Assembly (NCBI GenBank): GCA_947487205.1
Contig: CANKVU010000022.1
Location: 1 to 64,000 of the forward strand
Origin: an uncultured Paracoccaceae bacterium
GTDB lineage: Bacteria > Pseudomonadota > Alphaproteobacteria > Rhodobacterales > Rhodobacteraceae
Length of the DNA: 64,000 nucleotides
Direction: 5' to 3'
Made by a program: the position numbers and the translations under genes
Shown here: positions 43,509 to 51,692 of the stretch, piece after piece
How the letters are laid out: each line of letters opens with the position of its first letter
How positions within the stretch are numbered: the stretch's first letter is position 1
Notes under the pieces: generated by a model
Told to the model about the DNA's origin: nothing
The model's input: only the letters and a program-made list of their open reading frames with translations
The model's database searches: none

Positions 43509-44038
43509 CGGCTTTGGGGCCCGGGCCAGCCCCCGTCGTGTTCCGGGATTACGCGGCCACTGACAGGGATTGGGTCGCGCGCGAACACGTCCGGCACTAC
43601 ACGATGGTCGAAGGCTTCGATCCGTCCTTTGGCGAGGCGGTCCGCGGCGCCCTCGATCTGATCGATGCCGGGCGCGAAGATCCGACCGGCAAGTTCCTGA
43701 TCGTCGAGGCGGCCGGGACGCGCCGCCCCGTGGGCTGCGTCTTCCTCATGGTCGAGCCGCCTGCGAGCGGCCGGCTCCGCCTGTTCTACCTGGACCAGGC
43801 GTATCGGGGCCGGGGGATCGGGAAGGACATGCTGGACGCCATGATCGCGCATGCCGCGGCGAACGGTCTCGAGAGGATCCGCGTGTCGACATTCGATCGC
43901 CATCTGGCGGCCTGCCGTCTCTATCGCGCGGCCGGCTTCACGCAAAGGGTCGGAGAGCCGTCCGTCGCCTTCGGGCAGGGATTGCGCCAGGTGGATTTCA
44001 AAAAGGACCTGGCGCCTGCAGGACGTATGGATGATTGA
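43505..44038 (+). CDS. GNAT family N-acetyltransferase
   Basis: The protein has 177 aa. The GNAT acetyl-CoA motif is LFYLDQAYRGRGIGKDMLDA (about residues 97-116), followed by the LYRAAGFTQR motif near 142. The start is GTG 43505, overlapping the channel stop, so the pair is translationally coupled. The substrate is unknown. Confidence 0.85.
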   Translation: MTALGPGPAPVVFRDYAATDRDWVAREHVRHYTMVEGFDPSFGEAVRGALDLIDAGREDPTGKFLIVEAAGTRRPVGCVFLMVEPPASGRLRLFYLDQAYRGRGIGKDMLDAMIAHAAANGLERIRVSTFDRHLAACRLYRAAGFTQRVGEPSVAFGQGLRQVDFKKDLAPAGRMDD

Positions 44039-44386
44039 GGCGCCCCGGGGCCTGGGGGCATCACGGGACCCGCCCGAGCCGCGCCGTGGAAACCCGTCCC
44101 GGGCGGGTCGCCCTCGACCCCGTAACGAGCGGCGAAATCCGCAAGCGCCCCTTGTCTGCCATCGTCCAGATCCGCGCGGCCCGGGAAAGGCCGGGCCAAT
44201 CCGCCCGGCGTCACCGAGCCGCGCATCCGGCCCGGCCCTCGAAGAGATCCTCGCCGCACCGGAAGCGGACGCGCATCGGCGGACCCTTTTCGGGCTCGGG
44301 CACTTCCCGGAGGCCCCTCGATGCGCGCCGTCTCGTCCCCGGTTACGGCGGGTGCGGACCATGGCCGAGATAGCCACGGAGCTCGA
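44039..44386. other. Intergenic region between convergent genes
   Basis: About 350 bases between the acetyltransferase and the VPLPA-CTERM gene with no supported gene. CCCCGGGG at 44041-44050 is the only strong short palindrome; there is no T-run after it. Confidence 0.35.
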
Positions 44387-44980
44387 TCAGCTTCGCCGGC
44401 GCAGGAGCGCGAGGCCACCCAGAGCGGCCGCCAGCAGCGGCAGGCCCGCGGGCAGGGGGACGGGCGAGGGGGTGGGGGCCTCGGGCCCGGTCACCGTCCA
44501 GCTCCCTGGGCTCTCGGCGAAGGTCGAGCCGCCCTGGGCCATCTCGGCCAAGGTGCCATCGATGTAGAAATCCTGGCCGTCGGTGGCGAGCGTCAGCCGG
44601 ACGCCCGGATTGCCGTCCGCGTCGGTGTCGATGACGATCCTGCCGAACAGGACTTCCTGCCAGAAGACGCCGTGTCCCCACAGGTTGCTCCAGGCATAGG
44701 CATCGAGGAGCGTTCCGCCGGTCTCGGTGATCTTGGCCGGCTTGTCGGCGATCCAGTCAGCCTCAAAGTCGGCCCGGTAGGTGGCGTTCGACAGGGACGG
44801 CAGATCCACGACGATCCGGGCGCTCACATCGGTGATGCCGTCGAACCAGTCATGTTCCGTCGGCTCCTGGAGATAGGTGACCTCGTCGCCGTAGAAGGTG
44901 AACTCGTAGGGCACGGCCTGGGCCACGCCCGCCATGCCGAAGACCAGCGCGGCGGTGCCGGCCCACATCGTTACTCGCAT
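44387..44980 (-). CDS. VPLPA-CTERM sorted surface protein
   Basis: The protein has 197 aa. An N-terminal signal peptide (TMWAGTAALVFGMAGVAQA) is followed by a beta-rich domain with no recognised fold. The C-terminus is a tripartite sorting signal: SPVPLPAG, a hydrophobic helix (LPLLAAALGGLALL) and an RRRS tail. This is the VPLPA-CTERM variant of PEP-CTERM typical of Rhodobacterales, processed by an exosortase and associated with exopolysaccharide or surface display. No exosortase gene lies in the window. Confidence 0.9.
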   Translation of the reverse strand: MRVTMWAGTAALVFGMAGVAQAVPYEFTFYGDEVTYLQEPTEHDWFDGITDVSARIVVDLPSLSNATYRADFEADWIADKPAKITETGGTLLDAYAWSNLWGHGVFWQEVLFGRIVIDTDADGNPGVRLTLATDGQDFYIDGTLAEMAQGGSTFAESPGSWTVTGPEAPTPSPVPLPAGLPLLAAALGGLALLRRRS

Positions 44981-45237
44981 CCCGAATCTCCCAGTGGAAT
45001 GAATGCCCTATGGATAGCCGCTCGGCGGACGGGCGCACGCGGAATTGTCGCGCGAGGTCCGAATTTCGGTCTCGGCGGTCGAGGCCATTCGTCCGGCCCT
45101 TCGGGATCGGCCGGGCGCCCGAAGCGCGTGTTGGCCCGGGTCCGGGCCGCCCGGCCCCTTCCGAGGATCCCGGCAGGACGCAATCGCCTGGCCGCCCGAA
45201 CGGGATCCCGACGCCTGCGCGGCGGGTCCGCCCCGCG

Positions 45238-46041
45238 TCACGTCCGCCGGTAGAGCCACAGGGTGACGGGCGCCAGCACCCCGGTCAGGAGGACGGGCGC
45301 GAGGAGGGCGAGCCCGACCTGCGGCAAGGTCGCCGTCCCCGCCATCAGCCCGCGCATGGCGGTGGTCATCAGCGAGATCGGGTTCACCTCGACGAAGGCG
45401 CGCAGCCAGTCGGGCATCGTGTCCGGCTGGACCATGATGTTGGAGGCGAAGACCACCGGGAACAGCACGGTGAAGCCCAGCGTCATGACCGTGGTCGGCG
45501 TGCGGATCAGCAGCCCCAGGACGATGAACACCCACCCGATCCCGAAGCCGATCGCCAGCAGCAGCAGGAACGCGGCCACCACGCCCGGAAGGCCCGCATC
45601 GGGGCGGTAACCCAGGACGAGGCCGATCCCGAGGATGATCCCCCCGGCGATCAGGTGGCGCAGCAGATCCCCCACGACGAGGCCCGCGAAGGGCGCGAGC
45701 GGCCAGATCGGCAGGCTGCGGAACCGGTCGAACAGCCCCTTGCCGAGATCGGTCGAGAGGCCCATCCCCGAATAGACGGCGTTGAACGCCACCGTCTGCA
45801 CCAGGATCCCGGGCAGGAAGAATTGCAGGTAGTCGCGCGTCGACCCGGCGAGAGCGCCGCCGAAGACGAAGGTGAAGAGCAACGTGAACATGAGCGGCGT
45901 CATCACGAGGTCGAAGAGCTGCTCGGGCACATGGCGGAACTTGAGCACCGCGCGCCAGCCGAAGGTCAGCGCGTTCGAGAGCGCCGAAGGCCGCGGCGGG
46001 CGCGGCATCGGCTGCAGGTTGGCCGGGGTGAGATCCGTCAT
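45238..46041 (-). CDS. ABC-2 type transporter permease (DrrB-like)
   Basis: The protein has 267 aa with six membrane helices and the ABC-2 pattern: FGWRAVLKFRHVPEQLFDLV, then FVFGGALAGSTRDYLQFFLP, and the conserved ILVQTVAFNAVYSGMGLSTD ... GLFDRFRSLPIWPLAPF. DrrB-like permeases with their DrrA ATPase export daunorubicin-type drugs, lipids or polysaccharides. Its ATG overlaps the ATPase stop (ATGA). Confidence 0.92.
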   Translation of the reverse strand: MTDLTPANLQPMPRPPRPSALSNALTFGWRAVLKFRHVPEQLFDLVMTPLMFTLLFTFVFGGALAGSTRDYLQFFLPGILVQTVAFNAVYSGMGLSTDLGKGLFDRFRSLPIWPLAPFAGLVVGDLLRHLIAGGIILGIGLVLGYRPDAGLPGVVAAFLLLLAIGFGIGWVFIVLGLLIRTPTTVMTLGFTVLFPVVFASNIMVQPDTMPDWLRAFVEVNPISLMTTAMRGLMAGTATLPQVGLALLAPVLLTGVLAPVTLWLYRRT

Positions 46042-47042
46042 GCGACCTCCTCCGGGGGCGGTCCGGCCGCGCCGGTGAGGGCGAAGAACACATCCTCGAG
46101 GCTGGGGGCGCCCATGGCGAAATCCTCCAGCGCGATGCCCGCCGCGACCAGCGCCGACAGCGCCGCGCTCGCGGCCTCCGGCGTCCGCGCCATGACCGAG
46201 AGGCGCGCGCCTTCGGGGCTGCGCTGGACCGGCGCGGCGAGATGCTCCTCGAGCAGGGCCGCGGCGCGGTCCAGCGCCCCGGGATCGGCCAGCGCGACCT
46301 GCAGGAAGCCCGATCCGGTCGCGGCCTTCAGCTCCCGGCTGGTGCCCTCGGCGATCTTGCGGCCGTGGTCGATGACGGCGATCCGCCGGGCCAGCTGGTC
46401 GGCCTCTTCCAGGTACTGGGTGGTCAGGAGCACGGTGACGCCCGATTGCGCGAGGTGCCGGATCATCCGCCACACCCGCTGCCGGGCCGTCGGGTCGAGG
46501 CCGGTGGTCGGCTCGTCGAGGAACAGCACCCCCGGGGTGACGACCAGCGAGGCGGCGATGTCCAGGCGCCGCCGCATGCCCCCCGAATAATCCTTCACCT
46601 GCCGGTGGCGCGCCTCGGTCAGCTCGAAGGCGGCGAGCAGATCGTCGGCCCGACGGCCGGCGGCCCGTCCGCCGAATCCCCAGAGGCGGGCGAGGAACAC
46701 GAGGTTCTCGCGGCCCGTCAGGTCCTCGTCGAGCGAGGCGAACTGGCCGGTCATCGCGATGGCGCCCCGCACGGCGGCGGGCGCGGTCAGAATGTCGTGC
46801 CCCATCACCGTGGCGGTGCCGGCATCGGGGCGCGTCAGGGTGGCGAGCATCCGCATCAGGGTCGTCTTGCCGGCGCCGTTCGGGCCGAGGATCGCGAAGA
46901 TCATCCCCCGCGGCACGTCGAGGTCGATGCCGTCGACCGCCGTCAGGCCGCCGAACCGCTTGACCAGTCCGCGGGCCCGGATCGCGGCCACCTCCCGATC
47001 GGGCGTCGTGTCCGACAGGATGGTTGATCGGGTGTCCATCAT
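46038..47042 (-). CDS. ABC transporter ATP-binding protein (DrrA-like)
   Basis: A 334-aa protein with Walker A GPNGAGKTT, signature motif YSGGMRRRLD, Walker B VLFLDEPTTGLD and a DrrA-type C-terminal domain (about 235-330) ending in LEDVFFALTG. Start ATG 47042 or 47039. It pairs with the permease downstream to form an exporter; the substrate is unknown. Confidence 0.94.
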   Translation of the reverse strand: MMDTRSTILSDTTPDREVAAIRARGLVKRFGGLTAVDGIDLDVPRGMIFAILGPNGAGKTTLMRMLATLTRPDAGTATVMGHDILTAPAAVRGAIAMTGQFASLDEDLTGRENLVFLARLWGFGGRAAGRRADDLLAAFELTEARHRQVKDYSGGMRRRLDIAASLVVTPGVLFLDEPTTGLDPTARQRVWRMIRHLAQSGVTVLLTTQYLEEADQLARRIAVIDHGRKIAEGTSRELKAATGSGFLQVALADPGALDRAAALLEEHLAAPVQRSPEGARLSVMARTPEAASAALSALVAAGIALEDFAMGAPSLEDVFFALTGAAGPPPEEVA

Positions 47043-47430
47043 GCGCCTGCCAGAATCACGATCCGCATGGGGCGGACACATAGCACGCGGCGCGCCGGTG
47101 CGGAGGCGGTTTTCGCGCCGCCGAGGCGGCGACGCTCCGAGCGCGCGCTTGCTCCGTCTCCACGCGTCTTCAGGGGCGTGATGTCTCACGTCGGGTACCG
47201 GTGGGGTTGCGTGCGGCCGGTCGAATCCGGAGGGCGGGGCCGGTCCCACGGTGGCGGTCCGTCCACGGAACCGGCGGCCGCTGGAGATGCCGGGCCTCGG
47301 ACCGGCGCGGACCCATGCGATGAGGCCATAGCACCTTGCCGCGACGCGCCCTCGTTTGACGGTCGGGCCGGGGCCATATCGGGCCTGCGCGGGGATTGCC
47401 GCGCCCCCGCCAATCCAGAGGAGCAGCCCC
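47043..47430. other. Divergent noncoding region
   Basis: About 390 bases between the DrrA-like gene and a tiny rightward ORF, with no supported protein. It should hold promoters for both directions; none picked with confidence. Confidence 0.35.
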
Positions 47431-47526
47431 ATGTTCACCCGTCTCAAGACCTTCCTGTCCGATCTCGCCCGCGCCGGCACGCCGGCTAGGAACCCCTTCG
47501 CCCCCGGACGGCCCGCGCGGGGCTGA
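47431..47526 (+). CDS. Small ORF, 31 aa
   Basis: ATG 47431 sits nine bases after GAGGAG and opens a 31-codon frame (MFTRLKTFLSDLARAG, then proline/arginine-rich). The ribosome site and amphipathic N-terminus are good, but the size is small and I know of no relatives. Confidence 0.4.
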   Translation: MFTRLKTFLSDLARAGTPARNPFAPGRPARG

Positions 47527-47587
47527 GCCTGCGTCCCGCCCGGGACGGGTGATCGGGCGCGGGCCCGCAAAGGCCCCGCCCCGCCTC

Positions 47588-47779
47588 TCAGGTGCGGTTC
47601 GCCTGGTTCGGGTCCGCCGTCGATCCCGGGCCGGTGGTCGGATCCTCGGGGTCGCTGTCGTCGGGCCGGACATCGGGCCGCTCGTCGGATTGCTTGGGCA
47701 GGCCGGTGCGGTTCGCCTGGTTGGGGTCCGCCGTCGATCCGGCGCCGGTGCGGGGGTCCTTGTCGTCGTCGTCGGGCAT
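47588..47779 (-). CDS. Small acidic protein with a duplicated motif, 63 aa
   Basis: ATG 47779 follows ACGGAGG. The product starts MPDDDDKD and contains two near-identical 15-residue blocks, GAGSTADPNQANRT-like and GPGSTADPNQANRT-like, separated by an acidic spacer and closing the protein. Likely disordered and soluble. The duplication is also visible as a ~45-base direct repeat in DNA (about 47590-47640 and 47705-47755). Function unknown. Confidence 0.6.
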   Translation of the reverse strand: MPDDDDKDPRTGAGSTADPNQANRTGLPKQSDERPDVRPDDSDPEDPTTGPGSTADPNQANRT

Positions 47780-47923
47780 GGGTTTCGCCTCCGTTGCCGT
47801 CGTCACCGCCCAATCGCGCCGCAGGCCCGCTTGTTCCGGGCAGGGCCCCCGGCGCGGGCGATGCCGCGGGGCGGATGCGGGCGTGGCGGTCATTGGCGGG
47901 GATCGGCGCATCCCGGCCGAGGT

Positions 47924-47941
47924 CTGTCATCGGATCGTCAC
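47924..47941 (+). promoter_or_regulatory. Candidate Pho box upstream of phoX-like gene
   Basis: CTGTCAT (47924-47930), four bases, then TCGTCAC (47935-47941): two 7-bp direct half-sites with the 11-bp phase of the PhoB consensus CTGTCAT-n4-CTGTCAC (first exact, second 5 of 7). It lies 79 bases before the start of a PhoX-like phosphatase, the expected target of PhoB. Confidence 0.5.
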
Positions 47942-48019
47942 CGCGAGGCGCTAAGGACGGCGCCGGACGCCCCCCTCGGGGCCCGGTCCCCTCCCCGCAG
48001 CAGACAGCAGGACGCCGTC

Positions 48020-50098
48020 ATGACCGAGCAATCCAGCCATCCCTTCCGCACCAGCCAGCTCGAGGCGGCCGACGGCCCGGGGCTCAACCCGACCCGGAAC
48101 CGCACCATGGGCGACATCATCGCGGCGCGCTTCTCGCGGCGCGGCTTCCTGAAGGGGTCGATGGCGGCGACCGCGATTTCGGCCACGGTCAGCCCGGCCG
48201 CGCTGATGTCGGCGCGCCCCGCCGCGGCGCAGGCGGAGGGGTCCGCCTTCGACTTTCCCGAGGTGACCGCGGGCGTCGATGCCGATCACCACGTCGCCGA
48301 GGGCTACGACGCGCAGGTGCTTCTGCGCTGGGGCGATCCGGTCTTCGCCGACGCGCCGGACTTCGATCCGCGCAACCAGTCCCCCGAGGCCCAGGAGCGC
48401 CAGTTCGGCTACAACAACGACTTCGTGGGCTTCATCCCCCTCGAAGGGTCGTCCGAGCACGGCCTGCTGGTCGTCAACCACGAATACACGAACGAGCATC
48501 TGATGTTCCCCGGGATCGTCAGCCTCCAATCGGCGCCCGAGCCCACCGTGGCGCCCGACGAAGAGACCGCCGAGGCGGACGAGCAGACCGCGACCGAGGC
48601 CGAGCTGACCCCCGCCGAGCCCGCCATGCCCGAAATCGTCGTGGCCCCCGCGGACGCCGCCCGCGCGAATATCGAGATGGCCGCGCATGGCGGCACCATC
48701 ATCGAGATCCGGAAGGAGGACGGCCGGTGGGTGCCGGTGCTCGACGGGGCGCGCAACCGCCGCATCACCGCCACGACGCCGATGGAGGTGACCGGGCCCG
48801 CCGCCGGCCACCCCCGCCTGCAGACCGCCGCCGACCCCACCGGCCGCGCGGTCCTGGGCACGATCAACAATTGCGCCGGCGGCGTGACGCCGTGGGGCAC
48901 CTACGTCATGGCCGAGGAGAACTTCCACGGCTACTTCATCGGGACCCTGCCCGAGGGCCATGCCGAGGCGGCCAATTACGAGCGCTACGGCGTGCCCGAC
49001 AGCAGCTACGAATGGGGCCATTTCCACGACCGGTTCGACGTGTCGAAGGAGCCCAACGAGCCCAACCGCTTCGGCTGGGTCGTCGAGGTGGACGTGGACG
49101 ATCCGCAATCGACGCCGAAGAAGCGCACCGCGCTCGGCCGCTTCAAGCACGAGGGCGCCGAGAGCATCGTCGCCCCGGACGGGCGCGTGGTGTTCTACCT
49201 CGGCGACGACGAGCGGTTCGACTACGTCTACAAGTTCGTCACCGCGGGCACCTACGACCCCGAGGATCGCGCGGCGAACATGGACCTTCTGGACGAGGGC
49301 ACGCTCTATGCCGCGCGCTTCGACGAGGGCGGCGGGGTCGAATGGCTGCCGCTCGTCCATGGCGAGGGGCCGCTCACGGCCGAGAACGGGTTCGAATCGC
49401 AGGCCGACGTGCTGATCGAGACGCGCCGCGCCGCCGACGCGCTGGGCGCCACGCCGATGGACCGCCCCGAGGATATCGAGCCGAACGGCGCCAACGGCCG
49501 CGTCTATGTGATGCTGACCAACAATACCGAGCGCGAAGAGGCCAATTCCGCCAATCCGCGCATCGACAACGCCTTCGGCCACATCGTCGAGATCGCCGAG
49601 GAGGGCGGCGATTTCGCGGCCACGCGCGGCACTTGGGAGATCCTCGTCCAGTGCGGCGATCCCTCCATCGCCGAGGTGGGCGCCACCTTCTCGACCGCCA
49701 CGTCCGAGAACGGCTGGTTCGGCATGCCCGACAATTGCGCCGTGGACAGCGAGGGGCGGCTCTGGGTGTCGACGGACGGCAATTCGCCGGCCGCCACGGG
49801 GCGGACCGACGGGCTCTGGGCGATGGACGTGGAGGGGGCGGCGCGCGGCACCTCGCGGCTGTTCTACCGGGTGCCGATCGGGGCCGAGATGTGCGGCCCC
49901 TGTCCGACGCCGGACCTCGCGACCTTCTTCGTCGCCGTCCAGCATCCCGGCGATGGCGGCGAGGATTGGGACGAGTTCGGGCGCCCGTCCTATTACGAGG
50001 ACCTGTCAACGCGCTGGCCCGATTTCGACGACGACATGCCGGTGCGCCCCGCGGTCGTGGCGATCACCCGGCAGGGCGGCGGCCGCATCGGCGGCTGA
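48020..50098 (+). CDS. PhoX-family (DUF839) alkaline phosphatase, Tat-exported
   Basis: A 692-aa protein with a twin-arginine signal near residues 37-62 (FSRRGFLKGSMAATAISATV, cleavage after PAAAQA). PhoX/DUF839 landmarks follow: FGYNNDFVGFIPL, VVNHEYTNEH, NNCAGGVTPWGTYVMAEENF, GRFKHEGAES, and a C-terminal EMCGPCPTPD. PhoX enzymes are periplasmic Ca/Fe-dependent phosphatases for organic phosphate. An acidic low-complexity insert of about 35 residues near 175-210 is unusual. ATG 48020. A candidate PhoB site lies upstream. Isolated gene. Confidence 0.9.
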   Translation: MTEQSSHPFRTSQLEAADGPGLNPTRNRTMGDIIAARFSRRGFLKGSMAATAISATVSPAALMSARPAAAQAEGSAFDFPEVTAGVDADHHVAEGYDAQVLLRWGDPVFADAPDFDPRNQSPEAQERQFGYNNDFVGFIPLEGSSEHGLLVVNHEYTNEHLMFPGIVSLQSAPEPTVAPDEETAEADEQTATEAELTPAEPAMPEIVVAPADAARANIEMAAHGGTIIEIRKEDGRWVPVLDGARNRRITATTPMEVTGPAAGHPRLQTAADPTGRAVLGTINNCAGGVTPWGTYVMAEENFHGYFIGTLPEGHAEAANYERYGVPDSSYEWGHFHDRFDVSKEPNEPNRFGWVVEVDVDDPQSTPKKRTALGRFKHEGAESIVAPDGRVVFYLGDDERFDYVYKFVTAGTYDPEDRAANMDLLDEGTLYAARFDEGGGVEWLPLVHGEGPLTAENGFESQADVLIETRRAADALGATPMDRPEDIEPNGANGRVYVMLTNNTEREEANSANPRIDNAFGHIVEIAEEGGDFAATRGTWEILVQCGDPSIAEVGATFSTATSENGWFGMPDNCAVDSEGRLWVSTDGNSPAATGRTDGLWAMDVEGAARGTSRLFYRVPIGAEMCGPCPTPDLATFFVAVQHPGDGGEDWDEFGRPSYYEDLSTRWPDFDDDMPVRPAVVAITRQGGGRIGG

Positions 50099-50425
50099 TC
50101 CCCGCACGCGCCGGAGATCGTCCGGCCAGGGGCGCGGGGACGCGCGCGCCCCCGACCGGCGGGGCGCGGACGGGGCGGGCAGGGCGGCCGCCCCTCCGCG
50201 CGGTGCCGTCCCGGCGGCGGCCGGGCGACGCGCCCCCGTTTGCGTCCCGCTCGGGCGCGCCGCCCCGCGCGGCCACGCCACCCGGCCTGCCCGGGTGACA
50301 GGCGCGCCTTCTTCGGGCCGGGTTCCGTGCTAGTCTCCACCGGGAGGGCGGTCGCGGTGATGCCTTTCGCCGCGATGTCCCCCCGATTCCGGAGGCCGGC
50401 CTCCGGCCAGCGCGCGAGGACCCGA
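50099..50425. other. Noncoding, very GC-rich stretch
   Basis: About 330 bases upstream of the MFS gene with no supported protein; several overlapping GC palindromes but no T-run. It may include the terminator of the phoX-like gene and the promoter of the MFS gene. Confidence 0.35.
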
Positions 50426-51676
50426 GTGACACCAGCGACCCGCCTGACCGCCGCCGGCTTCGTGGCGACCGCCGTGGCCTTCGGCCCGGCCCGGATGGGG
50501 TTCGGCCTGTTCCTGCCCTCCTTCCGGGAGACCTTCGCGCTGTCCACCTCGGCGGCGGGACTGATCGCGAGCGGGGGGTTCCTGGCGTTCCTGCTGGCGC
50601 TGCTGGCCAGCGCCTGGATCGGCCGGCGATACGGCGAACACGTCTCGGTCATCACCGGGGCGGTCGCGGCCGCCTGCGGCTTCGCCGCCGTCGCCATGGC
50701 CGCCTCGCCGGTGCTGCTGGCGCTGGGCATCGCCCTGGCCGGGACCAGCGCCGGCCTGTGCTGGGCGCCCTTCAACGACGCCGCCGAGCGCGTGGTGCCC
50801 CCCGAGGGCCGCGCGACCGCGCTCTCGGTTGTCTCGACCGGGACGAGCTTCGGCGTCGCGGGCGCCGCGATCCTCGCGCTCGTGGCGGCGCGCGGGGGCC
50901 TCGACTGGCGCGGCGCCTGGCTCTGCTTCGCGGCGGTCGCGCTCGCGCTGGCGCCGATCGCGCGCGCCGGCCTGCCCGCGCGGCGCGGCCCCAAGCCGAC
51001 CCGCGCCGCGGTCGCGGACATCGTGCAGGTCGGCCTGCCGGCGCCGCTGACGCCCGAGCCGACCGCGCAGGTGGCGGAGGCGGAGGCGAGCCTGACCCGG
51101 AAGGCGGCGCTGCCGCTCTATGGCGCCGCGCTCTGCTTCGGCATGACGAACGCGATCTTCCTGTCCTTCGCCGCCGACCGGGTGGTGCGGGCGGGCGGCC
51201 TGCCGGGCCTTCCGGACGAGTTCGCCTCGGTGGTGATCTTCCTCGGCTACGGGATCTTCGGGGTGCTGGGCCTCGTCACCGGGCGGATCGAGGCGCGGAT
51301 CGGCCTCGCCCCCCTCTTCAGCCTGATCTTCGGGGCAGCGGCGCTGTCGCTCGTCCTGGTCGCGCTCGCGCCGACCTCGTGGATCGGGGTGGTCGCGGCC
51401 TCGGGGCTGCACGGGGTGGCGATCATGATGGTGAGCGCGGTGTTCTCGTTCTGGAGCGTGCGGCTCTTTCCCGGGCGCAGCACGCTCGGCTTCACCGCGG
51501 CGCTGCTCAGCATGGCGACCGGCAGCGTGCTCGGTCCGGCGCTGGCGGGCTGGCTCGCCTCGGCGCAGGGGCCGGTGGTCATGTTCCTCGCCGCCGCCGC
51601 CCCCTCGCTGGTGACGGCGCTGTGGTTCGCCGCCCGCCTGGGCCAGGCCAGGCCCCGCCTGCCCCCCGCCGGATGA
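50426..51676 (+). CDS. MFS transporter
   Basis: A 416-aa permease with about 12 helices: GFVATAVAFGPARMGFGLFL in TM1, WIGRRYGEH loop, LCWAPFNDAAERVVPPEGRA in TM4-5, and a second half beginning AALPLYGAALCFGMTNAIFL. It resembles YbfB/YjiJ-type MFS proteins. The frame is open further upstream (ATG 50360, GTG 50240), but GTG 50426 has GAGGA five bases away and gives the normal length. The substrate is unknown. It is convergent with the TRAP operon. Confidence 0.85.
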   Translation: MTPATRLTAAGFVATAVAFGPARMGFGLFLPSFRETFALSTSAAGLIASGGFLAFLLALLASAWIGRRYGEHVSVITGAVAAACGFAAVAMAASPVLLALGIALAGTSAGLCWAPFNDAAERVVPPEGRATALSVVSTGTSFGVAGAAILALVAARGGLDWRGAWLCFAAVALALAPIARAGLPARRGPKPTRAAVADIVQVGLPAPLTPEPTAQVAEAEASLTRKAALPLYGAALCFGMTNAIFLSFAADRVVRAGGLPGLPDEFASVVIFLGYGIFGVLGLVTGRIEARIGLAPLFSLIFGAAALSLVLVALAPTSWIGVVAASGLHGVAIMMVSAVFSFWSVRLFPGRSTLGFTAALLSMATGSVLGPALAGWLASAQGPVVMFLAAAAPSLVTALWFAARLGQARPRLPPAG

Positions 51677-51692
51677 GGGCGGGCCCCGGCCG

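Noticed and set aside
47794-50298. 834-aa plus-strand frame overlapping phoX
   Set aside because: Composition is Arg/Gly-rich noise, and the real PhoX lies in another frame with a Tat signal and family motifs.
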